Positions 1-8,261 of a stretch of 35,454 nt of DNA are shown here, piece by piece. Each line of letters starts with the position of its first letter. The first letter of the stretch is position 1. Made by a program: the position numbers and the translations under genes. The notes under the pieces were generated by a model that had not been told where the DNA came from, did no database searches, and saw nothing but the letters and a program-made list of their open reading frames with translations. Source of the DNA: Anaerophaga thermohalophila str. Valhall (GTDB taxonomy: Bacteria; Bacteroidota; Bacteroidia; Bacteroidales; Marinilabiliaceae); NCBI RefSeq assembly GCF_000250735.1, contig NZ_AHZV01000295.1:1-35454 (forward strand). The letters are read 5' to 3'.

Positions 1-17
1 AAATAAATTTTTTACGA

Positions 18-803
18 ATGAAGCAATTTTCAATAGCTCTTATGGTGTTAACTGCACTGAGCGCCTGTCGTTCTAATAAATTAGAGGTAATCGCTCATCG
101 CGGTGCTTCGGGAAGCGAAACAGAAAATACGATTGAGGCCGTGGAAAAGGCCGTAGAATTAGGCAGTGATGCAATAGAGGTGGACATCTGGAGAACAAAG
201 GATGACTCGCTTGTGGTTTTTCATGACCGTAATACCGCCCGCTTGAGTGTGGACTCACTTGTTGTACCGGAATCGGAATATAAAGCTTTGAGGGAACTTT
301 CCATTGGCGGCAACACTAAAATACCTACACTGAGGGAAATTTTGGAAATACTTCCTTCAGATGTCAGACTTTTTATTGAAATAAAATGTTGTTGGGAAGA
401 AGGTGAGGCAGGAAATGTCTTTCCGATGCTTTCCGACTTATTACAGGGAACCGGGAAAACGAACCAGACTGTAATTATCTCTTTCAATCCGGCTAAGCTG
501 AAAGAGGCTTCAGATTATTTGCCCAAAGTGCCCCTTTATTGGCTCGTATGGGAGAAAAAGCCGGTTGATGAGCTGATTAAAACTGCCCTGGAATATGATG
601 CCGATGGTCTTAACGTCCATTTTAATGTTTTGAGTGAGGAGCTGATGAAAAAGGCGAAACAAAACAACCTTGAAGTTTTTGTGTGGACTGTTAATGATGA
701 GGGTAAGGTTGCAGAGATTCGTCATAAATACAGAGGGATAGAAGGAATTACCACTGATTATCCGGACTTGATTAAAAAACGGCTTAAACTCAATCGACGA
801 TGA
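18..803 (+). CDS. Glycerophosphodiester phosphodiesterase, lipoprotein
   Basis: Predicted to hydrolyse glycerophosphodiesters to glycerol-3-phosphate plus an alcohol. The 261-residue protein starts with a short hydrophobic signal ending in LSAC (Cys17), a lipobox, so it is probably a membrane-anchored lipoprotein facing the periplasm. The GDPD TIM-barrel signature is complete: AHRG (His27, Arg28), ETENT, IEVDI (Glu54, Asp56) and VVFHD (His69, Asp70), then LFIEIK in the middle and FVWTVND near the C-terminus. The length is typical of single-domain bacterial GDPDs. The stop overlaps the next start by 4 bp (ATGA), which indicates translational coupling to the DUF5009 gene. The promoter lies outside the window. 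Family assignment is secure; the substrate is not known. Confidence 0.93.
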   Translation: MKQFSIALMVLTALSACRSNKLEVIAHRGASGSETENTIEAVEKAVELGSDAIEVDIWRTKDDSLVVFHDRNTARLSVDSLVVPESEYKALRELSIGGNTKIPTLREILEILPSDVRLFIEIKCCWEEGEAGNVFPMLSDLLQGTGKTNQTVIISFNPAKLKEASDYLPKVPLYWLVWEKKPVDELIKTALEYDADGLNVHFNVLSEELMKKAKQNNLEVFVWTVNDEGKVAEIRHKYRGIEGITTDYPDLIKKRLKLNRR

Positions 804-2212
804 CAGACAAAAAAGTTCGATTTGAAGCATTGGATGCCCTTAGAGGATTGGCTATTTTATTGATGGTTTTATCGGGTACCGTCCCTTTTGAAGGAGCTCT
901 TCCCGGATGGATGTACCATGCACAATTGCCGCCTCCCGATCATGTTTTCAATCCGAATATTCCCGGCATTACCTGGGTCGATCTGGTATTCCCCATGTTT
1001 CTTTTTTCGATGGGTACAGCCATCCCTTTTTCGTTTGGCGGACGCATCGACCGGGGAGAACCAACATTCAGAATCACCGGCCATTTGGTGTGGCGTTTCT
1101 TAGGGTTGGCGCTGTTTGCCATAATTTCTCAACATGCCCGTCCCTGGGGATTGGAAGCTTCAGAAAACATAAAATGGGCGCTCGCTCTGGTTACAATGGC
1201 AGGCATGCTTTTGGTTTTTGCATCTCCCGCTTCAGGATGGTGGCACAATAATAAACGATGGATGTCCCTGGCCGGATGGGGATTGTTGATCATTCTGTTT
1301 AGTGTGCTGCACAAAAATGGGATACGTGAGTTTTCAATACAGCATTTCGACATTATTATAATGGTATTGGCCAACACAGCATTAGGCGGAGGTATCCTTT
1401 ATATGATCTACCGCCGATGGAGCAGTTCGTTATGGATTGCTTTTGCTCTGATGGCGGCTTTCTTTTTAGGTGCCCGTGACGGAAGCAACTGGGTGAGTAA
1501 ACTTTATAACTGGTCGCCTTTATCATGGCTGATGTCATGGAACTACCTGAAATATCTGATAGTACTTATCCCGGGTATTTATACAGGTATTGTAGTAAGA
1601 AATGCATTAAAATCAGATAGTAGAAAATCAGAGGAAAATAAAGATTTGCTCCGCTCAACAACCATTCTGATTTTATCCGGAGCCACCATTGCTGTATCGC
1701 TTACCGGGTTGTATGTTCGTGAAATGATGACGACCTTTTTCATCGTTTTTGGGATGTTGATTTTGCTTTGGCTGCTTATCAAAAAGTGGGAGGTGGTTTG
1801 GCGTTCGGTTTTTCTGAAAGTAATGCCGGTGGGTATTGTTCTGATCCTTGCGGGCTGGCTTGTTGAACCTTTGCACGGGGGCATAAAGAAGGATCCGGCC
1901 ACTTTAAGCTATCTGACGCTTACAGCAGGACTTTCTATCGTGTGTTTATCAGGACTTATGGTTTTGACAGAGGTGTTAAATCTGAAAAAATATCTGTATA
2001 TCCTGACCGGTGCCGGAAAGAATGCTATGATGGCCTATGTAGCCGGTAGCAATTTGATTATGCCCGTTTTGGCTCTGACCGGTTTGGATGCATTGTTTGT
2101 CAGTTCCGATTATCCCGTATTCCTGATGGTTGTCAAAGCAATTGTAATAACTTTGGGCGTTGGTTGGGTAAGTGCATTGGCGGCACGCAAGAAGCTTTTT
2201 ATGAGAGTGTGA
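800..2212 (+). CDS. DUF5009 / HGSNAT-like multi-pass membrane acyltransferase
   Basis: A 470-residue polytopic inner-membrane protein with roughly ten to twelve hydrophobic segments. The N-terminus (EALDALRGLAILLMVLSG, then WVDLVFPMFLFSMG) matches the start of the heparan-alpha-glucosaminide N-acetyltransferase/DUF5009 group, which moves acyl groups across the membrane onto sugars in the characterised eukaryotic member. In Bacteroidota these proteins commonly sit in glycan-utilisation neighbourhoods. It is coupled by a 4-bp overlap to the GDPD gene and followed 26 bp later by a secreted esterase, so the three probably act on one extracytoplasmic substrate. That shared role is inferred from context; the acceptor sugar cannot be read from sequence. 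Confidence 0.85.
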   Translation: MTDKKVRFEALDALRGLAILLMVLSGTVPFEGALPGWMYHAQLPPPDHVFNPNIPGITWVDLVFPMFLFSMGTAIPFSFGGRIDRGEPTFRITGHLVWRFLGLALFAIISQHARPWGLEASENIKWALALVTMAGMLLVFASPASGWWHNNKRWMSLAGWGLLIILFSVLHKNGIREFSIQHFDIIIMVLANTALGGGILYMIYRRWSSSLWIAFALMAAFFLGARDGSNWVSKLYNWSPLSWLMSWNYLKYLIVLIPGIYTGIVVRNALKSDSRKSEENKDLLRSTTILILSGATIAVSLTGLYVREMMTTFFIVFGMLILLWLLIKKWEVVWRSVFLKVMPVGIVLILAGWLVEPLHGGIKKDPATLSYLTLTAGLSIVCLSGLMVLTEVLNLKKYLYILTGAGKNAMMAYVAGSNLIMPVLALTGLDALFVSSDYPVFLMVVKAIVITLGVGWVSALAARKKLFMRV

Positions 2213-2238
2213 AAAAATAACAGTAATAAATTAAGAAA

Positions 2239-3342
2239 ATGAAGTCCATTCTTTTAATAACAGTATTTTTCTATTTAATGCCTGCAAGTCTTATTGCTCA
2301 AAATAAAGAAAACTTCCTTCCTGCCACTCACGAGCACCTCAATTACATGGGACGAGTGGATTTTTCAGGTAACCAGATCGCACGTTATGATTGGCCGGGA
2401 GTAACGGTACGTTTTCGGTTTACCGGAAATGAGCTGAAGTTGTATTTTAAAGGAGGGGAGCGAAATTATTTTGATTTGTTAATTGACGGTGAGCTGTTGA
2501 AGGTTTTGCATGCGAAGGGAGATACTATTGCTGTCATTAAAGGAATAAAAGGTAAAGGGCCTCATGAAGTTCAATTTATTAAACGTACCGAAGGAGAAAT
2601 GGGGGAGACTCTTTTTTATGGTGTTGAACTGGCTAAAAAAGGAACTTTGCTTCCCGGGGAAGTTAAAATTAACCGCCGCATAGAATTTATCGGCAACTCT
2701 ATAACATGCGGTTATGGTGCAGAGTCGGAAAGTGCTGATGATGACTTTGACCCACAAACGGAAAATGTAAATAAGTCCTATGCAACTATATTGGCCAATG
2801 CTTTTAGCGCCGATTATCATGTGGTAGCTCATTCCGGCCTCGGGGTGGTTCGCAACTACGGCGATCCTCAAAAAGTTTCTACTACCCTGGCCACAATGCC
2901 TCAACGCTTTGCCCGCGTAATGGATATGAAAGATTCTCCTGAATGGGATTTTTCCAAATGGACACCTGATGCTGTAGTGATTAACCTTGGAACCAATGAT
3001 TTCTCTACACTTCCGCATCCCGATAAAGTAATATTTCAGCGCGCTTATGAAGACCTGGTATTGCAAATCAGAGAGGTTTATGGTGCAGTGCCTGTTTTTT
3101 GTGTTGTCGGCCCTATGACCGACGAGCCATGCCATTCGTATGTTAAGGAGACAGTCAATAGCATCAGGCTCGTTTACAACGATTCAAACGTTTTTTTTAC
3201 AGGAATTCCTCCTGCCTTGCTTGACCGGGAGAATGATCTGGGCGCCGATGCACATCCCTCTTTTCAGGGGCAACAAAAAATTGCCGGTCATTTAATCCCC
3301 GTAATGAGCACCGTTTTGGGATGGGATTATAAATGGGAATAA
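2239..3342 (+). CDS. Secreted SGNH/GDSL esterase, carbohydrate esterase family 2-like
   Basis: Predicted to remove acetyl groups from polysaccharide or sugar substrates in the periplasm or outside the cell. The 367-residue protein has a signal peptide ending SLIAQ (cleavage before Gln21). Residues ~30-135 form a beta-rich N-terminal domain (NYMGRVDFSG, VTVRFRFTGNELKLYF), the jelly-roll found in CE2 enzymes. The SGNH hydrolase domain follows: block I IEFIGNSITCGYG (Ser154 nucleophile), a conserved Gly near HSGLG (~200), block III NLGTND (Asn253) and block V DAHP (Asp337, His339). The two-domain layout and length fit CE2 acetyl esterases. It ends only 10 bp from the stop of the convergent ROK gene. 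The substrate (xylan, mannan or other) is unknown. Confidence 0.87.
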   Translation: MKSILLITVFFYLMPASLIAQNKENFLPATHEHLNYMGRVDFSGNQIARYDWPGVTVRFRFTGNELKLYFKGGERNYFDLLIDGELLKVLHAKGDTIAVIKGIKGKGPHEVQFIKRTEGEMGETLFYGVELAKKGTLLPGEVKINRRIEFIGNSITCGYGAESESADDDFDPQTENVNKSYATILANAFSADYHVVAHSGLGVVRNYGDPQKVSTTLATMPQRFARVMDMKDSPEWDFSKWTPDAVVINLGTNDFSTLPHPDKVIFQRAYEDLVLQIREVYGAVPVFCVVGPMTDEPCHSYVKETVNSIRLVYNDSNVFFTGIPPALLDRENDLGADAHPSFQGQQKIAGHLIPVMSTVLGWDYKWE

Positions 3343-3352
3343 CCGGGCGGCA

Positions 3353-4570
3353 TCAGATAAGATCGTGTTGTTTAAAAACCATTGCAGAGGCTCCGATACT
3401 GCCACTTTCGCTGCCCAGTTGAGATGTTTTGAGTGTTACATATTTTAGAGGAAGTGTGAGGGCTGTTTTATTCATGCCGGTTTTTATGGAATCTGAAAAC
3501 ATATAGCCTGCCTGTGCAAATTTCCCTCCGATAATAATTAATTCCGGATTCAAAAGATTGACAATATTGCCCAGAGCCATCCCCAGAATTTCTCCCATTT
3601 CCTGAAGGAGATTGATACATAATCCGTCGCCCTGGTTGGCTGCTTCAAGTATGTCGTCGTAACGAATATCTTCAAGCGGTTTGTCATTTATGGCCAGCGA
3701 CGTCCCTCCCTCTTTTATGGCTTGCTTGAAGTTTTCTTCCAGGGCATAACCGGAGACTTCCATTCCAAGACACCCTCTCTTCCCGCAGATGCATAACTTG
3801 TCGGAATTCCCCATTTGCATGTGACCGAACTCGCCGGCAAATCCCATACCTCCTGTAATCAGCCTCTTGTTGGCGATGATGGTCATTCCCAATCCCCGGC
3901 TCACATTCAGGATCAATGCATTTCGTGCCTCTTTCGCCTGCCCCAAAACTTGCTCCGCCAGGCCCATAACATGCGTGTCATTGTCAACAAATACCTGCTT
4001 ATCTAACCTTTCCGTCAGATATTGGCCGACCGGTTTTTCGGTAAAAGTGAAAAAGTTATAAGACTCGCCTGTCAGACTGTTGACACGTCCGGTCAGACCA
4101 ATGCCTATGCCAAGAATATTATCCATTGAAACATCACAATCATCAAGGGTTTCACGGATAAAGGAGACGACTTCCTCGAGACATTCGGGCGTATTTTCCA
4201 GTCTGAATTCCCTGTTCTGTCTTTCAAGCATGACTTCCTGATCAAGACGAACAACAGAAACGCTGATTCTCTTGAACAGAATTTCTACTCCTACGGCATA
4301 AAACCTGTTGATGTTTAAGGAGTAAAGAGTGGGGCGACGCCCGTTGTCGGTCTCTTTTTTGCCCTCTTCCTGTACCAGGTCGTCTGTAATAAGCTCGTTA
4401 ATGAGCTTGATAACTGTCGGCGTACTGATCCGCACCTGCTTCTGAAGTTCAGGTATGGTCAGTGCATGATTGGATTTGGAAAGGGTTCTTATTATTTTAT
4501 TTTTCTGTTTAGCCTGCCGACTTTGATTACTCACTTCATCAGAGTCGGATAACACAGTTCGAAGATTCAT
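3353..4570 (-). CDS. ROK-family transcriptional regulator (NagC/XylR type)
   Basis: A probable sugar-responsive DNA-binding regulator of 405 residues. Residues ~25-85 form a winged helix-turn-helix (IPELQKQVRISTPTVIKLINEL, then a GRRPTLYSLN wing). The rest is a ROK domain with a phosphate loop region (VSRGLGMTIIANKRLITGG), GEFGHMQ, and a zinc-binding CICGKRGCLG cluster that ends GMEVSG rather than the usual LE-x-x-xSG. The presence of the HTH marks it as a regulator rather than a sugar kinase. It converges on the esterase operon, so local control of GDPD-DUF5009-CE2 is plausible but unproven. The region upstream of its start is packed with palindromic repeats, including a stray repeat terminus at about 4584-4598 inside its likely promoter. 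Confidence 0.9.
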   Translation of the reverse strand: MNLRTVLSDSDEVSNQSRQAKQKNKIIRTLSKSNHALTIPELQKQVRISTPTVIKLINELITDDLVQEEGKKETDNGRRPTLYSLNINRFYAVGVEILFKRISVSVVRLDQEVMLERQNREFRLENTPECLEEVVSFIRETLDDCDVSMDNILGIGIGLTGRVNSLTGESYNFFTFTEKPVGQYLTERLDKQVFVDNDTHVMGLAEQVLGQAKEARNALILNVSRGLGMTIIANKRLITGGMGFAGEFGHMQMGNSDKLCICGKRGCLGMEVSGYALEENFKQAIKEGGTSLAINDKPLEDIRYDDILEAANQGDGLCINLLQEMGEILGMALGNIVNLLNPELIIIGGKFAQAGYMFSDSIKTGMNKTALTLPLKYVTLKTSQLGSESGSIGASAMVFKQHDLI

Positions 4571-4638
4571 GGTTGAGGTATTTAGTGCCTGTCTATAATC
4601 TGATAATTGTTTGTATACAGTTGCAATACGCCGTTTTT

Positions 4639-4802
4639 AGTGTTCGTCTATAAACTCGCAAAAAATTTTACAATATGTGTGTCTGTTCAGAAATTGCCAG
4701 TTGCAAGGCTTGCGAAGCCGGCAAAAACGCAGTTTACTTTCCGTAAATGAGTATTTTGGCGGCGAGCGTAACACAGCAAATGGCACTTTATGGACAGACA
4801 CT
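4639..4802. repeat. 164-bp hairpin repeat, copy A (GCCGGC subfamily)
   Basis: Starts AGTGTTCGTCTATAAACT and ends ACTTTATGGACAGACACT, whose reverse complement resembles the start. The inner ~125 bp folds back on itself: GTGTCTGTTCAGAAA near the left pairs with the right terminus, and the centre holds arms GCCGGCAAAA and TTTTGGCGGC around a TTTACTT/GTAAATGA tip. No ORF of note lies inside. It is followed by ATTT and then copy B. MITE-like or REP-like element. Confidence 0.8.
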
Positions 4803-4806
4803 ATTT

Positions 4807-4971
4807 AGTATGTGTCTATAAAGTAGGAAAAGTTTCCTACTTATCATGTGTCTGTTCAGAAAGTGTCATTTACAAGGCTTGCGAAGTCCGAAAATACGGA
4901 GTTTACTTATCGTAAATGAGTAATTTTCGGACGAGCGTAACACAGTAAATGGCACTTTATGGACAGATACT
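4807..4971. repeat. 165-bp hairpin repeat, copy B
   Basis: Lies immediately after copy A with only ATTT between them. The left part differs from the others by an extra small palindrome (AAGTAGGAAAAGTTTCCTACTT, about 4821-4842). The central stem is GTCCGAAAAT paired with ATTTTCGGAC, as in copies D and E. It ends ACTTTATGGACAGATACT. Confidence 0.8.
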
Positions 4972-5207
4972 ATCTAAACAGTGTTTTGTATTGATATTTA
5001 TTATTTAACCACTAAAATAAGGGCAGAACCCAAAAATTAAACTTATAGCTTCTAAAATTCAGCATACCAATGTTATGTGAATCATCCTCCATTTAAAAAT
5101 ATGACGGTCTGTTGCGCTTTGTAAATCTCTTTTTATTAATTGTGGGGTAAATTTTAAAAAATTTTTAAACTAACCAAGTTTTACCTGAATTCCTGCAAAC
5201 ATAAATA
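4972..5207. other. AT-rich spacer between repeat copies, no gene seen
   Basis: 236 bp of AT-rich sequence without a credible ORF on either strand, between copy B and the truncated copy C. No clear promoter or terminator could be identified. It is probably relic intergenic DNA between the RDD gene's 3' end and the ROK promoter, pushed apart by the repeats. Confidence 0.5.
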
Positions 5208-5260
5208 TGGTTTTTGGCGGCAAGCGTAACGAAGCAAATGGTACTTTATGGACAGACACT
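5208..5260. repeat. Truncated hairpin repeat, copy C (right end only)
   Basis: Only the right third is present: TTTTTGGCGGCAAGCGTAAC through TATGGACAGACACT. The TTTTGGCGGC arm marks it as the copy A subfamily. ATTT follows and then copy D starts, repeating the A-ATTT-B arrangement. Confidence 0.75.
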
Positions 5261-5264
5261 ATTT

Positions 5265-5428
5265 AGTGTTCGTCTATAAACTTGAAAAAATTTTCACAAT
5301 ATGCGTGTCTGTTCAGAAAGTGCCAGTTGCAAGGCTTGCGAAGTCCGAAAATACGGAGTTTACTCATCGTAAATGAGTAATTTTCGGACGAGCGTAACGA
5401 AGCAAATGGTACTTTATGGACAGACACT
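5265..5428. repeat. 164-bp hairpin repeat, copy D
   Basis: Full-length copy starting AGTGTTCGTCTATAAACT and ending ATGGACAGACACT. The central stem GTCCGAAAAT/ATTTTCGGAC is perfect over 10 bp, around TACTCAT-CGTAA-ATGAGTA. It lies just downstream of the RDD gene's stop, so it could also act as a transcription terminator for that gene, which is inference. Confidence 0.8.
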
Positions 5429-5490
5429 GGTTAGAGGCTGTTTGTATTGCTCTGGATCCTCAGATTTGCAGGTATTGGCAGCAGCCGGGC

Positions 5491-6216
5491 TTACCTCGAT
5501 GCCTGGTGACAAGCATTATAGTCTTTAATCATAGTGGTAAGATAATCCAGATCAGACATCCGGGATGAGGTCTGTGTTTTTTGTTCTATGGCCTGGCGGG
5601 TGTTACTCAGCAGTTCAATATAATTATCGGGCCTGCGATTGGGATCTTTAGTAATCTGCACTACCTCTTTTATGGTTTGCACATCTTTATCGGTAAGGCG
5701 TTCTGCTTCGGGAAAGCGGGGTTGGTAGTCTTCTTCCACATCCATCCAGAGCGTTTGCTGAAATGTGTTCTTTTTTCCGGTTTTGAGTACTGTTGTTCCG
5801 GCAGCAATATCCCCCAGCCGTTGTCCTTTACCGTTGATAATAATGATTAGCGTGGCAAGTGCGCCCGAAGTAAAGGTAATATCAGCAAGCCGGAATATCC
5901 AGCGAATAAAACATCTGCCGGCAGTGAGTTGTGAACCATCGGCCTTAAATACCCTGATGTTCATGATTCTTTTTCCCGGACTCTGGCCGTTAAAAAAGAT
6001 TTCAAATATCAGGTGGTAAAAGAAAAGGGGAGAAAAAAGGAAAACAATGCCCCAGGTTTCCAGTCCAAGCCAACCCGATAAAAAGACTCCAACCAGAATG
6101 GAATACAGACCCATAAATACCGCATCGAAAAAGAATGCCAAAATGCGGTCGGCAATGCTGGCTACAGGAAATTGTAACGAAACGTTTTGAGTGGTATTAA
6201 GTTCAATAGTTTCCAT
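5491..6216 (-). CDS. RDD family membrane protein
   Basis: A membrane protein with an RDD domain: VSLQFPVASIADRILAFFFDAVFMG carries the Arg-Asp pair of the first helix, and NGQSPGKRIMNIRV is the conserved loop before helix 3. About three membrane helices occupy residues ~15-135; a soluble charged tail of ~100 residues follows. The start is placed at the ATG giving METIELNT. An upstream in-frame TTG at 6252 would overlap the likely -7 promoter element, so it is less likely. It is divergent from the SpoIIM-to-DUF58 operon, a neighbourhood seen in other Bacteroidota and Actinobacteria. Its molecular role is unknown; a transporter-like or membrane-organising function has been proposed for the family. 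Confidence 0.87.
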   Translation of the reverse strand: METIELNTTQNVSLQFPVASIADRILAFFFDAVFMGLYSILVGVFLSGWLGLETWGIVFLFSPLFFYHLIFEIFFNGQSPGKRIMNIRVFKADGSQLTAGRCFIRWIFRLADITFTSGALATLIIIINGKGQRLGDIAAGTTVLKTGKKNTFQQTLWMDVEEDYQPRFPEAERLTDKDVQTIKEVVQITKDPNRRPDNYIELLSNTRQAIEQKTQTSSRMSDLDYLTTMIKDYNACHQASR

Positions 6217-6249
6217 CAGATAAGCGGGTAAAGTTGATTTTTCTGCAAA

Positions 6250-6257
6250 CAAAAGTA
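6250..6257 (-). promoter_or_regulatory. Probable -7 element (TACTTTTG) for the RDD gene
   Basis: On the minus strand the sequence TACTTTTG fits the Bacteroidota TAnnTTTG consensus, 34 bp upstream of the chosen ATG. No convincing -33 TTG is present at the expected distance, so support is partial. Confidence 0.4.
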
Positions 6258-6420
6258 ATAAAAATATTTTGCCTTTCTTTCTTGTTTAAGAGTTGGTTGT
6301 CAAATAATTCTATGATGCCGGTCGAAGTGGTTGTATATGGTTTTAAACAAAAAAGTGTCCGGTCAGGCTCTGAATGTTGTGTTTTTTTGTTTAAATTGGC
6401 CGGAGTTTAACGTTTTCAGA

Positions 6421-7401
6421 ATGCGTGAAATAACCTTCATCCAGAAAAACCGTAAGCGTTGGCAGGATTTTGAAACCAAAATTGCCACCCCTCAGCGGAT
6501 GAATCCTGATGAGCTGGCAGACCATTATATTCAGCTCACCGATGATTTATCCTTTGCACGTACTTTTTACCCCGAATCCTCTGTTGTACAGTATCTCAAT
6601 AATCTGGGCAGCAAGGCTTATCACCTTATATACCAAAATAAAAAGGAAAAATCGACCCGTTTTCTTACATTTTGGACCAGAGAGCTTCCCTTCGATTTGT
6701 ATCAGGGACGCCACTATTTCCTTATTTCACTAATTGTGTTTTGTGTTTCTATGCTTATCGGCGCCGTCTCTGCATTCGATAACGATGATTTTGCCAGGTT
6801 GGTGCTTGGCGACCAATATGTTAATATGACCCTTGACAATATTGAAAAAGGAGACCCGCTGGCCGTTTACGGACAAATGGGGGAACTCCCCATGTTTTTG
6901 ATGATAACCGGAAATAATGTACTGGTCTCTTTTGTTGTTTTTCTTTTCGGATTACTTACCCCTTTGGGAACAATGTTTCATTTGTTTCGGAATGGTGTGA
7001 TGGTAGGCGTTTTTCAATCTTTTTTTTACCAGCACTCACTCTTAACGGTATCTTCGCTGGGAATATTCCTCCATGGCACTTTGGAATTGTCGGCTTTTGT
7101 GCTGGCCGGAGGCGCCGGAATAATACTCGGCAAGAGTTTTATCTGGCCGGGAACACTACCACGAAAAACCGCTTTTGTCAAAGGAGTGCGCAAAGGAACA
7201 AAAATTATGCTTGGCCTGGTTCCTTTCTTTATTCTCGCCGGATTTATCGAAAGTTTTATTACCAGATATTACAATCAGATGTCCCTTGCCCTAAATGTAC
7301 TGATCATTATTATTTCATTGGTGCTTATTGTCGGATATTTTGTTTATTACCCATATTATATTCATCAACGTGTAAATAATCCTAAAAACAACCCGTTATG
7401 A
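6421..7401 (+). CDS. SpoIIM-family (stage II sporulation protein M) membrane protein
   Basis: A 326-residue membrane protein when started at the ATG giving MREITFIQKN; the reading frame is open 30 codons further but that extension has no family look. Residues ~1-90 are a soluble helical region, followed by about five hydrophobic segments. The motif IFLHGTLELSAFVLAGGAG is the SpoIIM/DUF95 signature, and LFGLLTPLGTMFHLFRNGVMVG precedes it. No sporulation genes are nearby and the phylum does not sporulate, so the role differs from that in Bacillus. It overlaps the next gene by 4 bp and heads a six-gene operon with MoxR and DUF58. Confidence 0.87.
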   Translation: MREITFIQKNRKRWQDFETKIATPQRMNPDELADHYIQLTDDLSFARTFYPESSVVQYLNNLGSKAYHLIYQNKKEKSTRFLTFWTRELPFDLYQGRHYFLISLIVFCVSMLIGAVSAFDNDDFARLVLGDQYVNMTLDNIEKGDPLAVYGQMGELPMFLMITGNNVLVSFVVFLFGLLTPLGTMFHLFRNGVMVGVFQSFFYQHSLLTVSSLGIFLHGTLELSAFVLAGGAGIILGKSFIWPGTLPRKTAFVKGVRKGTKIMLGLVPFFILAGFIESFITRYYNQMSLALNVLIIIISLVLIVGYFVYYPYYIHQRVNNPKNNPL

Positions 7402-8261
7402 ACAAACCGGAAATTGAATTAAAAAAAGAAAGAGACTTTTCTGATGTTTTCAATGCTTCCTTTGCATTTATTACCCAGGAGCTGAAAAAACTGTTTCAGG
7501 TCATTACCTTATATGCAGGTGTGCCAATTATTATTGCGGCTATAATGAGCGCTTACTATGCCCAGGATACCTTTACCTCTGTTTTGAAGGTAGTGCAGGG
7601 TGGAACCGGAAGCAATGCCCCTTCGGCCTGGCTGGTGTTTTTGACCATTATTTTTGGAATGCTGGCCCAGCTTTTTATAAGCGGATTGGTACCGGCCTAT
7701 TTTGGCGAATACGAAGAGAAAGGAAAAGGGAACTTTAGTTCGCTTGATGTCTGGAACAGATTTGTCAGACATTTTGGTGCTATCATTGGTTACAGTATTG
7801 TGGCCGGTGTGATTATGATTTTCGGGGTGATACTTTTGGTCATTCCTGCCATTTATCTTTGGGTGCCGTTGTCGTTTATTCTTTATGTGAAGATTATTGA
7901 AGACAAAGGGTTTGGTGAAACATTTTCCCGTTGTTTTCAGTTGATACGCAACAATTGGTGGATTACTTTCGGCATACTTCTCCTTTCATACCTGATTATC
8001 AGCATTGTAGGCACATTATTTTCGATACCGGCCATGATTATTGCCGGCGTTGAGGGATTTCTGGTAGGCTCCGGGCAACAGGAGGCGGTGAACAGCGATT
8101 CTCTTGCTTTCATCATAACGACCATTGTTGGTGGCCTGGGGCAATATCTGATCTATCCTGTCTGGAATATTATTGTTGGCTTCCAGTATTACAATCTTCG
8201 TGAACAGAAAGATCGTGAAACATTGATGGATAAGGTATCTGCAATAAATGAAGATGCATAA
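7398..8261 (+). CDS. Conserved multi-pass membrane protein of unknown function
   Basis: 287 residues with about six hydrophobic segments. The N-terminal stretch (ERDFSDVFNASFAFITQELKKLFQ) and the WVPLSFILYVKIIEDKGFGETFSRCFQLIRNNWW segment resemble the membrane domain seen beside glycerophosphodiesterase or DUF975-like proteins, in which a cytoplasmic helical F-x-R-C-F-x-L-I-R-N-x-W-W segment recurs. No catalytic residues are apparent. It is coupled by ATGA overlap to SpoIIM and by a 1-bp TAATG overlap to the DUF4129 gene, so it is made together with them. A membrane component of the same assembly is the most economical guess. Confidence 0.8.
   Translation: MNKPEIELKKERDFSDVFNASFAFITQELKKLFQVITLYAGVPIIIAAIMSAYYAQDTFTSVLKVVQGGTGSNAPSAWLVFLTIIFGMLAQLFISGLVPAYFGEYEEKGKGNFSSLDVWNRFVRHFGAIIGYSIVAGVIMIFGVILLVIPAIYLWVPLSFILYVKIIEDKGFGETFSRCFQLIRNNWWITFGILLLSYLIISIVGTLFSIPAMIIAGVEGFLVGSGQQEAVNSDSLAFIITTIVGGLGQYLIYPVWNIIVGFQYYNLREQKDRETLMDKVSAINEDA

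Noticed and set aside
2479-3135. 218-codon minus-strand frame inside the CE2 esterase
   Set aside because: Shadow of a gene with a complete SGNH motif set; no protein-like motifs.
4639-5428. CRISPR array as explanation of the clustered repeats
   Set aside because: Units are 164 bp, themselves palindromic, and separated by 4 bp rather than unique 30-bp spacers.
6331-6420. Upstream N-terminal extension of the SpoIIM-family protein
   Set aside because: The extra 30 residues are hydrophobic/Cys-rich, not family-like; the ATG at 6421 gives the expected soluble N-terminus.
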